DNA of 64,000 nucleotides from Ramlibacter henchirensis (GTDB lineage Bacteria > Pseudomonadota > Gammaproteobacteria > Burkholderiales > Burkholderiaceae_C), in the NCBI RefSeq assembly GCF_004682015.1, contig NZ_SMLM01000001.1, forward strand, positions 1,178,001 to 1,242,000, given 5' to 3'. The notes under the pieces are model-generated. The model searched no databases. It was given only the letters and a program-made list of their open reading frames with translations, and was not told the DNA's origin. Positions 1-8,217 of the stretch are shown in pieces. The position numbers and the translations under genes are program-made. Each line of letters begins with the position of its first letter. Positions within the stretch are counted from its first letter, which is position 1.

Positions 1-1006
1 CGTCCTGGTAGCCGAGGTAGGTCCAGTGCAGGTCGGTCGAATCCGTGCCGGTGGGCAGCACCTGCCGCACCGCGATGCAGTTGTGGATCTGCTGCAGCAC
101 GAAGCCGGGGAAGACGGAGAGCATCTGCAGCACGATGCCGTCGCCGATCTCGTCCACGCTCCTGAGCATCGAGAGGTCGCCGATCTGCAGCTCCTGGTTC
201 TCCGCGCGGATGGCCTGCTGCGCATACGCCGTCTCGGCCCCTTCCTTCAGCTTGCTGTAGGTGGCGCTCGCGTGGTGGCCGCCGTCCTCGCTGATGAAGA
301 CGCCGCCTTCCTGCGTGAGCCGCGTGATGCCGAAGGTGGTGAAGAAGGTGTGCAGCAGGCTGGCGTGGTAGGTGTCGCGCACGTTCTCGCAGTACAGCTT
401 CCAGTTGTTCGGCAATGCCTGGGTGAAGCGGCCGATCACCTCGACCGGCCTGCCGAGCACACGCTCCAGGCGGGCCGCGACTTCATCGCCGAGGTACTCC
501 TCGATGGGCGGCACGTCGTCGTGCAGGCTGCCGAAGACCAGGCCGCAGAACGTGCTGGTGCGCAGCTTGCGCGGGCCGTGCGATTCCTTGCAGAAGCCTT
601 CGGGCATGCCGCCCTTGCCCTGCACGCCTTTCTCGAACGCCACGCCGCGCAGGTTGCCCTGCAGGTCGTAGCGCCAGGCGTGGTAGACGCAGGTGTGCTC
701 CTTCGCGTGGCCGAAGTCGTCGATGCAGATCAGGGCGCCGCGGTGGGCGCAGCGGTTCTCGAACGCGTAGACCTCGCCGTCCTCGTCGCGCGTGACGACC
801 ACGGGCATGCGGCCGGCGAAAGTGGTCTTGAAGTCGCCCGCCTTGGGCACTTCGGCTTCGAGGCCGAGGAAGTTCCAGACCGGGCCTTCGAACACGCGCT
901 GCTGTTCGAGCTGCAGCACGTCGTCACGCTGGAAGACGCCGTACGGGACGCGGGAATAGGTGCCGGGCGCCCAGCGCAGGGGCTGCTCCGTCAGGGAGGC
1001 TGTCAT
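1..1006 (-). CDS. Rieske aromatic ring-hydroxylating oxygenase, large (alpha) subunit, 3' end outside window
   Basis: Terminal oxygenase component that would add oxygen to an aromatic acid using electrons from a reductase not seen here. The 335 visible codons start at the ATG at 1006 and remain open at the window edge. The Rieske [2Fe-2S] motif is complete: C86-A-H88 and C106-V-Y-H109 with the usual 17-residue spacer. The mononuclear iron region carries the D-x-Y-H-x-x-x-x-H pattern (DTYHASLLH, about residue 210). The sequence resembles salicylate/anthranilate-type large subunits (recognition by eye); the substrate cannot be decided. It is divergent from an IclR regulator, the usual control arrangement for aromatic catabolism. 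Confidence 0.9.
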   Translation of the reverse strand, partial: MTASLTEQPLRWAPGTYSRVPYGVFQRDDVLQLEQQRVFEGPVWNFLGLEAEVPKAGDFKTTFAGRMPVVVTRDEDGEVYAFENRCAHRGALICIDDFGHAKEHTCVYHAWRYDLQGNLRGVAFEKGVQGKGGMPEGFCKESHGPRKLRTSTFCGLVFGSLHDDVPPIEEYLGDEVAARLERVLGRPVEVIGRFTQALPNNWKLYCENVRDTYHASLLHTFFTTFGITRLTQEGGVFISEDGGHHASATYSKLKEGAETAYAQQAIRAENQELQIGDLSMLRSVDEIGDGIVLQMLSVFPGFVLQQIHNCIAVRQVLPTGTDSTDLHWTYLGYQD

Positions 1007-1071
1007 CGTGGAGTGTCTCTCTATGCGATACGCTTGTGTCGATACGCGAGAAGATGATAGGATCGCCGCCC
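1007..1071. promoter_or_regulatory. Divergent intergenic region with direct repeats, candidate IclR operator
   Basis: This 65-base region separates the Rieske oxygenase and IclR starts. The octamer CGATACGC occurs twice, at 1026-1033 and 1040-1047, 14 bases apart. An IclR-type regulator commonly binds its own divergent promoter, so the repeats are a reasonable candidate operator. This is inference; no -10/-35 pair is clear. Confidence 0.35.
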
Positions 1072-1857
1072 ATGGCTGTCAATGAGACCGGCGACGAGCA
1101 ACCCGGCGCTGCTTCGGTGCAGGCCGTCGGCGTGGCTTTCGCCGTGCTGGAGTCGCTTTCGCAGACGCCGGACGCCATCGGCACGAGCGACTTGGCACGC
1201 CGACTGGGGATGACGAAGGCGCGCGTGCACCGCCACCTGAGCACGCTGCGCCTGCTGGGCTTCGTCGAGAAGGACAGCGCCACCGACGGCTATCGCCTCG
1301 GCTGGAAGAGCTACAAGCTGGGCATGGCGGTGGCGGAGAACTTCGGCCTGCGCCGCATCGCGCACCGCCACCTTCTGCGGCTGCACAAGGACAGCGGCCA
1401 GACCGTCGCCCTGGCCATGCCCGCCGGGCCGGATGCCATCACCGTCATCGAGACCATCGAGGCGCCGGGCGTGGTCGCCATCACGGTCAAGCCGGGCTCC
1501 GTCATCCCCGCTCCGACCGCGGCCCTGGGCCGCGCCATCCTCGCGTTCCGCGACAACACGCAGGAAGAGGCTTCGTTCCAGAGCATCCGCGATCATTGGT
1601 ATGCGGTGGCGATCAACGAACGCATCCCTGGCGTGGCGGCGCTGGCGGCGCCTGTGTTCGACGATTCGGGCCGGCCCGTCGCGTCTGTCGGTGTCATCGG
1701 ATCGCAGGCGCACGTGACGCAGCCGCCGCGACAGGACCTGCTCGCCCAGGTGCAGGAAGCCGCATCCCGGATTTCCTCGGCGTTGCGCTCCACACGCTGG
1801 CGCAGCGCGCCCGGGCCCCATCAGCATCGACAACGCAGTACAGGAGACAAGACATGA
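1072..1857 (+). CDS. IclR-family transcriptional regulator
   Basis: A 261-residue one-component regulator. The N-terminal winged helix-turn-helix (about residues 15-75, with [26 protein letters not shown]) is followed by an IclR effector-binding domain (about 90-245). I chose the ATG at 1072 because it gives a family-length N-terminus; an in-frame GTG at 1036 would add 12 residues and run through the direct repeats. The stop overlaps the next start (ATGA at 1854-1857), so regulator and solute receptor are probably co-transcribed. It likely controls the divergent Rieske oxygenase in response to an aromatic acid. Confidence 0.88.
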   Translation: MAVNETGDEQPGAASVQAVGVAFAVLESLSQTPDAIGTSDLARRLGMTKARVHRHLSTLRLLGFVEKDSATDGYRLGWKSYKLGMAVAENFGLRRIAHRHLLRLHKDSGQTVALAMPAGPDAITVIETIEAPGVVAITVKPGSVIPAPTAALGRAILAFRDNTQEEASFQSIRDHWYAVAINERIPGVAALAAPVFDDSGRPVASVGVIGSQAHVTQPPRQDLLAQVQEAASRISSALRSTRWRSAPGPHQHRQRSTGDKT

Positions 1858-2849
1858 ACTCCCACACCATCCTCACCCGGCGGCAGCTCGTCGTTGTCGC
1901 CGCGGGCGCCGCGGCGTCGCTGGCCACCGGCGTTTCATTCGCCCAGGGCGGCTATCCGAACAGGCCGGTGAAGGTGATCGTCACCTACACGCCCGGTGGC
2001 GCGAACGACGTCACGGCGCGCGTCTACAGCCAGTTGCTCGGCGAGCGCCTCAAGCAGGCCTTCGTCGTGGAGAACCGTCCGGGCGCCAGTGGCATTCCCG
2101 GCACCACGTCGGTCGCGAAGGCGGAAGCCGACGGCTACACGCTGCTGCTCGGTGCGGGCGGCACGATGACGATCAACCCGGGCCTGTTCCCCAGCCTCAG
2201 CTACGACCCGCTGCGCGACTTCGTGCCGATCGGCCTCGCGGCGCGTTCGCCGCTGGTGCTGGTGGTGCCGCCTTCGCTGCCGGTGCGCAGCGTGGCCGAG
2301 CTGATCGCCTACGCGAAGAGCAAGCCTGACGGCATCAGCTTCGCTTCGCCAGGCGCGGGCACGCCGCTGCACCTGGCGGCCGAGCTGTTCACCCGGCAGG
2401 CCGGCATCAAGGCGCTGCACGTGCCGTACAAGGGCAGCGCGCCCGCGCTGAACGACCTGATGGGCGGCCGCGTCGACATGATGTGCGACGTGCTGGGCAC
2501 CTCCATCGAACTGGTTCGCGCCGGCAAGCTGCGTGCGCTCGCGGTCACGAGTCCGCAGCGCAGCAACCAGCTGCCGCAGGTGCCCACGCTGGCCGAGCAG
2601 GGCCTGAAGGATTTCGACGTGACCTCGTGGTTCGGCTTCTTCGCGCCGGCCAGCACGCCGCGCGAGATCGTCTCGGCGCTGAACGCGGAACTCGCGCGTG
2701 TCGCGCAGACGAGCGATGCACGCGACAAGCTGGCGCCGCTCGGCATGGAGCCCGTCAGTTCCAGCAGCGAACAGCTGCGGGCGCTGGTGCAGAGCGAGCA
2801 GGCGAAGTGGCGCGAGGTGATCCGCGCCGCCAACGTCAAGGCGGACTGA
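1854..2849 (+). CDS. Bug-family (TctC-like) periplasmic solute-binding protein
   Basis: Extracytoplasmic receptor of the tripartite tricarboxylate transporter type, which captures carboxylic acids in the periplasm. The 331-residue product opens with a twin-arginine-containing signal (LTRRQLVVVAAG) and a cleavage site near SFA-QGG. It then shows the family opening YPNRPVKVIVTYTPGGANDVTAR and late motifs such as VPTLAEQGL. A Shine-Dalgarno-like CAGGAGA lies at 1841-1847. No TctA/TctB membrane subunits are adjacent, which is normal for orphan Bug genes in Burkholderiales. Context suggests the ligand is the aromatic acid handled by the neighbouring oxygenase, but this is inference. Confidence 0.9.
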   Translation: MNSHTILTRRQLVVVAAGAAASLATGVSFAQGGYPNRPVKVIVTYTPGGANDVTARVYSQLLGERLKQAFVVENRPGASGIPGTTSVAKAEADGYTLLLGAGGTMTINPGLFPSLSYDPLRDFVPIGLAARSPLVLVVPPSLPVRSVAELIAYAKSKPDGISFASPGAGTPLHLAAELFTRQAGIKALHVPYKGSAPALNDLMGGRVDMMCDVLGTSIELVRAGKLRALAVTSPQRSNQLPQVPTLAEQGLKDFDVTSWFGFFAPASTPREIVSALNAELARVAQTSDARDKLAPLGMEPVSSSSEQLRALVQSEQAKWREVIRAANVKAD

Positions 2850-2856
2850 CGGCCGC

Positions 2857-3165
2857 TCAGGCCGTCGGCAACTGCTCGAAGCCCTCGAACCGCTCGAAGG
2901 GCGGGCGGACTTCGCTGGCCTCGATGTGCTCGACCCGCGCGCCGGGCACGTCGCGCTCCATCCATGCGCACATGCTCGCCAGCTGTTCAGGCGTGCCCTG
3001 CAGCATCGCCTCGACGGAATAGTCCTTGCGGTTGCGCACCCAGCCGGTCAGGCCCAGCACGCGGGCCTGCTGGATGCAGGCGTAGCGGTAGCCGACGCCC
3101 TGCACGCGCCCGCGCACGCGCACCAGCCGGCATTCGATCGCGCCGCCTTCGCGTTCGCTTTCCAC
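2857..3165 (-). CDS. acyP: Acylphosphatase
   Basis: Small cytoplasmic enzyme that hydrolyses acyl phosphates. The 102-residue protein has the signature GRVQGVGYRY, with the catalytic Arg in RVQG-VGYR, and GWVRNRKDYSVEAMLQG, carrying the substrate Asn. The usual length is 90-100. The start is a GTG at 3163-3165 that shares one base with the stop codon of the upstream response regulator, indicating translational coupling. It is therefore the third gene of a kinase-regulator-acylphosphatase unit. A role in removing acetyl phosphate, a possible phospho-donor for the regulator, is speculation from context. Confidence 0.9.
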   Translation of the reverse strand: MESEREGGAIECRLVRVRGRVQGVGYRYACIQQARVLGLTGWVRNRKDYSVEAMLQGTPEQLASMCAWMERDVPGARVEHIEASEVRPPFERFEGFEQLPTA

Positions 3166-3974
3166 TACTTGCCGATGGGCACGTACATGTAGCCCGCGTT
3201 GCGCACGGTGCGGATGCAGCGCGGATCACCTTCAGGGTCGGGCTCGACCTTGCGGCGCAGGCGGCCGATGCGGATGTCGATCGAGCGGTCGAACGGCTCC
3301 CACTCCCGGTTGCGGGTCTTGAGCAGCAACTGGTCGCGCGTGAGCACGCGGTTGGGATTGGCCAGGAAGGCGGTAAGCAGCTGGTACTCCATCGGCGTGA
3401 TGGTCACCTCGGCGCCGCCCACGTCGAACATCCGGTGCGCATCCAGGTCCACCTCGCAGCGGCCGAAGCGCTGCCGCGACGCAGGCTCAGGCTGGGCCTG
3501 GGGCTGCTGTTGCTGTTGCTGTTGACCGCGCACCTCGGCCGCGGGCACGGGCTGCCGCGACTGCACGCGGCGCAGCACGCTCTTGATGCGGGCCAGCAGT
3601 TCGCGCAGGTCGAACGGCTTGACGATGTAGTCGTCCGCGCCGAGTTCCAGGCCGACCACGCGGTCGACCACCTCGGCCGAGGCGGTGACCATCAGCAGGC
3701 CCAGGTCGTAGTGCTCGCGCAGGTAGCGCGCCAGCACCAGGCCGTCCTCGCCGGGCAGCGCGACGTCGAGCAGCACGGCGTGCGGCAAGTCGCCCTGCAG
3801 GCACATCCGCATCTGAAGTCCGCTTCCCGCCTCGGAGACGGCGAAGCCGTGACCCTCGAGGTACTCGCGCAGCATCGACCGGATGGACGGATCGTCGTCC
3901 ACCACGAGCAGCCGCGCGCGCGTGTCGTTCATGCGGCGGATTCTGCCGCCGCCAACCGCGAGATGCGCATTCAT
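3165..3974 (-). CDS. OmpR/PhoB-family response regulator with glutamine-rich linker
   Basis: Receiver domain (LLVVDDDPSIRSML, phospho-acceptor Asp in VLLDVALPG, KPFDLREL) joined to a C-terminal OmpR-type winged helix (TPMEYQLLTAFLANPNRVLTRDQLL, then RSIDIRIGRLRRKVE). The linker holds a run of seven glutamines followed by a PQAQPEP stretch. The start at 3974 makes an ATGA overlap with the kinase stop. An internal ATG at 3932 places the phospho-Asp at residue 56, closer to the family norm, so it is a real alternative. The partner is very likely the upstream kinase at 3971-6628. Confidence 0.92.
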   Translation of the reverse strand: MNAHLAVGGGRIRRMNDTRARLLVVDDDPSIRSMLREYLEGHGFAVSEAGSGLQMRMCLQGDLPHAVLLDVALPGEDGLVLARYLREHYDLGLLMVTASAEVVDRVVGLELGADDYIVKPFDLRELLARIKSVLRRVQSRQPVPAAEVRGQQQQQQQPQAQPEPASRQRFGRCEVDLDAHRMFDVGGAEVTITPMEYQLLTAFLANPNRVLTRDQLLLKTRNREWEPFDRSIDIRIGRLRRKVEPDPEGDPRCIRTVRNAGYMYVPIGK

Positions 3975-6628
3975 TGCAGGGTCGTTACACCGTGTGCGCG
4001 CGAACAATCGGCATGTGCCGCGATCGGGTGTGCATCACCCGCGAGCACGTCGCGAAGCAACGAGCGCAGCACCGCCGAGTCGATCGGCTTGCGCAGCAAT
4101 CCGGCCACACCGCAATCCGACAACTCGCGCTCGCCGATGTCCGACGCATTGCCCGTGTACAGCAGCACGGGCAGGCCCGGGCGGTGGCGGGCCGCATGTC
4201 GCGCGAGCGCGAGCCCGGTCATGCCCGGCATGGTCTGGTCGGTGAGCAGCAGCGAGAACAGCTCGCCCGGAGTGGCCAGGCGGCGCGCGGCCGACAACGG
4301 ATCACGCTCGAGCACCACCTCCAGGCCCCAGCCGCTCAGCAGCTCCTGCATGAAAGCGCTGACGGTGGGCTCGTCCTCGACCAGCAGCACACGGCCGCGC
4401 AGCGGAGCGGCGATACGCGGAGCGGGCGGCGCCACCGGCTGCTGCGCGTCGGCCTCATCCTGCTCGCCGGCCGGCAGCAGCACGCGGAAGGTGGAGCCGC
4501 GCCCGGGCGCGGAGCGCACCTGCAGGTGCCCGCCATGGTCGTGCACGATGCCGTGGACCATGGCCAAGCCCATGCCGGTCCCGCGGCCCACGTCCTTGGT
4601 GGTGAAGAAGGGCTCGAACATCCGGTCGATCACTTCGCGGCTCATGCCGACGCCGTCGTCGGTGACTTCGAAGAACACCCAGCGGCCGGCGCCGAGCCGC
4701 GCGCTGCATGAAGCGCAGTGGCCGGCGGCGACCGCATGGCCGGTGTGCACCTGGATCGTGCCGTGCTCGCCGATGGCATCGCGCGCATTCAGGCACAGGT
4801 TGAGCAGCACCTGTTCGAACTGCACAGGATCGGCGACGACCGGAGGCAGTGCCGCGACGCTGTCCGGATTGCAGTCGACCGCGATCGACGTCGGCAGGTT
4901 GGGCCGCAGCAGCTGCAGCACTTCCGCTGCGATCTGCCCAGGGTCGAGCAGCTTGCGCTCACCGCGCCGCGGGCGCGAGAAGGACAGCAGCTGCGCGACG
5001 TGCTCGCGCGCCCGCTCGGCGGAGAGGCGGGCCTGCTCCAGCTGGCGCGCGAGCTGCGGATCGGCCGCGGTGGCCGCGCGCTCCTGCCCCATGCCGATGT
5101 AGCCGAGCACACTGGTGAGGATGTTGTTGAAGTCGTGGGCGAGACCCCCGGTCAGCTGGCCGATCGCTTCCATCTTCTGGGCCTGGCGCAACTGGCGCTC
5201 GAGCTCGGCGCGGCGCTGCTCGGCCGCCACGCGCTGCGTGACGTCGCGGCCGACGTACAGCACGTGCGGCTGGCCGCGGTGCAGGATGGGCACGCCGCGC
5301 AGCTCGAGCTCGTACCGGTGGCCGTCGCGCCGCACCAGCTGCGTGTCGAGCAGCACGGTCTCGCCGTTCAGGGCGCGCTCGTGCAGCCGCCGGATCGCGG
5401 CACCGGCTTGCTCGGGGTTGGCCACCACGCGGTCGGCGCCGATCACGTCGCTGCGCGAGTAGCCGGTCATGGCCTCGTAGGTGGCGTTGACGTCGACGAT
5501 GCGGAATTGCGCGTCACGCAGCACCATGGCGTCGATCGAGGCGTTGAAGATGGTGCGGTACTGCTCCTCGCTGCGCTGCAGCTCGCGCTCTCGCTGGCGC
5601 AGGTCTTCCATCGCGCGCTTTTGCGCCTCGCTGGCGCGCAGCCGCTCCACCTCCGCCGCGGCGCGCACCGCGAAGATCTTGAGCGTGGCCCGAAGGCGGC
5701 CCACCTGCGTGAGCGGCCGCCGCGAGGCCACGGAGAGGATGCCGATCGACGTGCCGTCGAGAGCAGTGAGCGGATGGCCGGCATAGCCCTGGCAGCCGAG
5801 CTCGACCAGTTCCTTGTCGTCCGGGAACCGGGCCTGCAGGTTGCGCGGGTAGGCGCGGAAATGCTGGCCGAGCACGGTCCCGCAGGGCGTTCCCGCCAAC
5901 GGATAGCTGAAGTCGCGCGATACGTGCCCGTCGCAGTACAGGGCCAGCACGCGCAGGCCGTCGGGCTGGTCGGGTTCGTGCCGGGCGACGACCGCCACGT
6001 CGACGTGGAGGATGGTGGCCAGCAGGCGCACGAGTTCGTCGAACACGGTCCCGCTGCCGGCCGCGGACACGGCCAGCGCTACGGCGCGCAGCGCCGCCTC
6101 CGTGCGCTGCCGCTCGATCTCGGCGCAGGCGCGTGTGCCGAAGAGGCTCATCGTCGCTTCCAAATCTTCGAGCGGCCGGTGGTCCAGGGGCCTGCGGTCC
6201 ATGGCCAGCAGCAGCCCGAGCGGCTCGCCGGCGCTGTCGGCCAGCTGGAACGACGCGAGCGAGTCCATGCGCACGCGCGCGAACAGGGAGCCGCGGCCGA
6301 GTCGGTCATGAAAGCCTGATGGAAAGAGCTGGTGCGCATGGCCCGGCTCGGGTGCACAGCCGAGGTCCTCGAGGCTGAAGCCGAAGTTGGGTCGGGGGCG
6401 GCCGTCCAGGCTCACCGCCATCGTGCGCAGCTTGTCGTGCGAGTCTTCGGCGAAGACGGCGACGACCACGAGCGCCACGTCGAGCAGGGCCGCGAGTTCG
6501 CGCGCCAGCACGGCGAACAGTTCGTCATGGATGGGATGCGCCAGGGCCGCGGCGGCGCGCCGCAAGGCGTCGGCGGGTTGCGCGGCGCGCGCGGGGAGAA
6601 CCGAAAAGTCTTGGGCCGGCGTCTTCAT
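3971..6628 (-). CDS. Hybrid sensor histidine kinase (GAF-GAF-PAS-HisKA-HATPase-REC), soluble
   Basis: The 885-residue protein has no transmembrane segment, so it should sense a cytoplasmic signal. By eye the order is two GAF-like domains (about 30-180 and 185-325), a PAS domain (about 355-475), a HisKA dimerisation domain with phospho-acceptor His498 in [15 protein letters not shown], an HATPase domain with DDGVGM and [11 protein letters not shown] boxes, and a receiver with Asp797 in [15 protein letters not shown] motif sits inside the ATPase domain ([10 protein letters not shown]), as in several HDFNN-type kinases. The stop overlaps the response regulator start, supporting a phosphorelay with it. 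Confidence 0.92.
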   Translation of the reverse strand: MKTPAQDFSVLPARAAQPADALRRAAAALAHPIHDELFAVLARELAALLDVALVVVAVFAEDSHDKLRTMAVSLDGRPRPNFGFSLEDLGCAPEPGHAHQLFPSGFHDRLGRGSLFARVRMDSLASFQLADSAGEPLGLLLAMDRRPLDHRPLEDLEATMSLFGTRACAEIERQRTEAALRAVALAVSAAGSGTVFDELVRLLATILHVDVAVVARHEPDQPDGLRVLALYCDGHVSRDFSYPLAGTPCGTVLGQHFRAYPRNLQARFPDDKELVELGCQGYAGHPLTALDGTSIGILSVASRRPLTQVGRLRATLKIFAVRAAAEVERLRASEAQKRAMEDLRQRERELQRSEEQYRTIFNASIDAMVLRDAQFRIVDVNATYEAMTGYSRSDVIGADRVVANPEQAGAAIRRLHERALNGETVLLDTQLVRRDGHRYELELRGVPILHRGQPHVLYVGRDVTQRVAAEQRRAELERQLRQAQKMEAIGQLTGGLAHDFNNILTSVLGYIGMGQERAATAADPQLARQLEQARLSAERAREHVAQLLSFSRPRRGERKLLDPGQIAAEVLQLLRPNLPTSIAVDCNPDSVAALPPVVADPVQFEQVLLNLCLNARDAIGEHGTIQVHTGHAVAAGHCASCSARLGAGRWVFFEVTDDGVGMSREVIDRMFEPFFTTKDVGRGTGMGLAMVHGIVHDHGGHLQVRSAPGRGSTFRVLLPAGEQDEADAQQPVAPPAPRIAAPLRGRVLLVEDEPTVSAFMQELLSGWGLEVVLERDPLSAARRLATPGELFSLLLTDQTMPGMTGLALARHAARHRPGLPVLLYTGNASDIGERELSDCGVAGLLRKPIDSAVLRSLLRDVLAGDAHPIAAHADCSRAHGVTTLQ

Positions 6629-6642
6629 GTTCGCACTCCAAG

Positions 6643-6670
6643 GCCCCGCGCGGGGCGTTTCGCGCGGGGC
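6643..6670 (-). terminator. GC-rich hairpin between the DUF4148 gene and the kinase operon
   Basis: A perfect 10-bp stem (GCCCCGCGCG / CGCGCGGGGC) encloses an 8-base loop, immediately downstream of the DUF4148 stop and just upstream of the kinase start. There is no uridine run, so it may be a weak terminator, an attenuator or an mRNA-stabilising hairpin rather than a classic Rho-independent terminator. Confidence 0.45.
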
Positions 6671-6710
6671 TCCTGGCCGGACAAGCGCCGGATCACGCTG
6701 CGGCGCGGCT

Positions 6711-7091
6711 TCAACGGGCCGGCTGCTCGGCGATCATGACGGGCATGGTGCGGACCGGGGCCGCGGCCATGCGCAGAGTCTCGCCGCCTTCCGAATTGCG
6801 CGCCAGCACTTCTTCGCGCGCACCGATGTACTCGGCGCGAACCTGCGCACGGGTGAGGCTGCTGCTCGGCTCGAAGCTGCTCTTCTGGCCGGACCATTCG
6901 CCGCCTGCGCTCGACAGCTTGGCAGCACGCGTCTCGTCGCGCACCTCGGCGCGGCTGCGATCGCTGACGAACTTGCTGCTGTCGATCGTCGGGGACTCGG
7001 CCTGGGCGGTGCCGGTCATGGCAATGGCGGCCAGCGCGGCGGCGGCGGCGCTGGAGGCGAAGGCGAGGGCGGATGCGATGCGTTGGTTCAT
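6711..7091 (-). CDS. DUF4148-type small exported protein
   Basis: A 126-residue protein of the DUF4148 kind common in Burkholderiales; function unknown. A clear Sec signal peptide (residues 1 to about 30, hydrophobic alanine-rich, ending GTAQAES) is followed by a short charged region with TRAQVRAEYIGAREEVLARNSEGGE, the family's characteristic block. The ATG at 7091 is chosen because GGAGA lies eight bases upstream; a longer open frame reaching 7463 has no signal peptide or RBS logic. Codon use matches the neighbours. It is separated from the downstream kinase by a GC hairpin and is probably monocistronic. Confidence 0.8.
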   Translation of the reverse strand: MNQRIASALAFASSAAAAALAAIAMTGTAQAESPTIDSSKFVSDRSRAEVRDETRAAKLSSAGGEWSGQKSSFEPSSSLTRAQVRAEYIGAREEVLARNSEGGETLRMAAAPVRTMPVMIAEQPAR

Positions 7092-7325
7092 GGTCTTCTC
7101 CGGGAGCGAGGGGTGGACAGGTCGGGGGCGGTGGGCTCGCTCCAGCGTTGCCGTCCCCGTGGAGACGTACTGTGGGCGGCCACCGTATTCGCGCGACTTC
7201 AGCGCGGTACCAGTTTGTATTTCGCAGGTATCGAGCGCGCTGACTGAGCAGCGGGCGGGAATCAGCCCGGCCGCAGTCGCGGGCGTAAAGTGCCAGCGCC
7301 TTCCCCGTCTTCTCCAGGAGCGAAC
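7092..7325. promoter_or_regulatory. Divergent intergenic region of two small envelope-protein genes
   Basis: This 234-base region is somewhat AT-richer in its centre (around 7190-7235). It must carry promoters for both the DUF4148 gene and the lipoprotein gene. I see no convincing sigma-70 pair or palindrome. Confidence 0.3.
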
Positions 7326-7478
7326 ATGGTCAAAGCATTCGGTCTCGTCCTGCTGCTCGCGCTCGCCGGCTGCTCCGGCATGGCCACCCAGCGCCCGTCC
7401 ACCGCATCGCCTTGCCTCACGGACGGCGAGCACTCGTGGGGATGCCAGATCGAGCGTTACCACAGGGCATCAGCCTGA
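7326..7478 (+). CDS. Small lipoprotein, 50 residues
   Basis: A short open frame with a textbook lipoprotein signal: MVKAF, then a leucine-rich hydrophobic stretch ending in the lipobox LAGC (Cys16). The mature part is about 35 residues and contains two further cysteines (SPCLTDGEHSWGCQIE) that could form a disulfide. CCAGGAG lies five bases upstream of the ATG. No family is recognised; the predicted role is a small membrane-anchored envelope protein. Confidence 0.7.
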   Translation: MVKAFGLVLLLALAGCSGMATQRPSTASPCLTDGEHSWGCQIERYHRASA

Positions 7479-7511
7479 AGGAGGCGCGCCCCGGACCTGC
7501 GTGGGCGCGTC

Positions 7512-8204
7512 CTAGTCGAACAGGCTCACCAGCTTGGACCTCGATGTCACGCCGAACACCACGAAGAGGCAGGAGATGTAGTTCTTGATCGTGCCCAGCT
7601 TGAGGCACGTCTCGGCCACGATCTCCTGGTTGGTCTTCCCCTGCAGGACCAGGCTGAGGATCTCGATCTCCCGCGGCGAGAGGGCATTGGCCGTCGATGG
7701 CGAGGAACGGCGCGCCGCAGCCGCAGCGGCCGCGTCCCGGCCAGGCTTTCTGGCCAGGGGATCCGTGAGGTCGGACAGGATCGACGCGAGCACCCCAGGT
7801 TCCGCGCCCCGGTGCAGGTATTTCTCGGCGCCGAGCGCATACGCTTCCGCCGAGACCGCTGCATCGTAGGCGCCGGACACCACGACGACGCGGCTGCGCG
7901 GATGCCGGCGCTTGATCATCTGGAGTGCTGCGAAGCCCTTGCTGTCAGGCAGGTTCAGGTCCAGCAGCACCAGTTCGACCGAGTCCTCGTGCTCCGCGTG
8001 GAGTGCCAGCGCATCGCGCAGCGAAGTCGCTTCGAGCACCTCCAGTTCGGCGCACGCGGCGGCGCACAAGTCGATGGCCGACATGCGCACGAGTGCGTTG
8101 CCGTCCACCAGCAGGATGCGACGGCGGGCCGCCGCGGCGGGTTGCGGTCCCGCCGAACCGAAGCGGGCGGTGTTGCTTCCGAGGGATCCGGACGGTGTGA
8201 GCAT
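7512..8204 (-). CDS. NarL/LuxR-family response regulator with atypical receiver
   Basis: Receiver (about 25-150) plus C-terminal LuxR helix-turn-helix (LSPREIEILSLVLQGKTNQEIVAETCLKLGTIKNYISCLFVVFGVTSR). The phospho-acceptor Asp82 in LLLDLNLPD is present. However, the usual acidic pair is reduced to VDGN (one Asp), and the conserved Lys position reads YLHRG instead of YLLK. Phosphorylation may therefore be weak or absent. The ATG at 8204 is preferred over a TTG at 8234. The start lies 13 bases after the stop of the TPR-protein gene, so the two form an operon. No cognate kinase is adjacent. Confidence 0.85.
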   Translation of the reverse strand: MLTPSGSLGSNTARFGSAGPQPAAAARRRILLVDGNALVRMSAIDLCAAACAELEVLEATSLRDALALHAEHEDSVELVLLDLNLPDSKGFAALQMIKRRHPRSRVVVVSGAYDAAVSAEAYALGAEKYLHRGAEPGVLASILSDLTDPLARKPGRDAAAAAAARRSSPSTANALSPREIEILSLVLQGKTNQEIVAETCLKLGTIKNYISCLFVVFGVTSRSKLVSLFD

Positions 8205-8217
8205 GTCGCGACCGCTT

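Noticed and set aside
2964..5102. A long plus-strand open frame of 712 codons opposite the acylphosphatase, response regulator and kinase genes
   Set aside because: It is the antisense shadow of three clearly recognised genes in high-GC DNA, and its product is low-complexity with no domain.
7092..7463. N-terminal extension of the DUF4148 frame up to 7463
   Set aside because: The signal peptide begins at the ATG at 7091 with a good RBS, and the extension would overlap the lipoprotein gene on the other strand.
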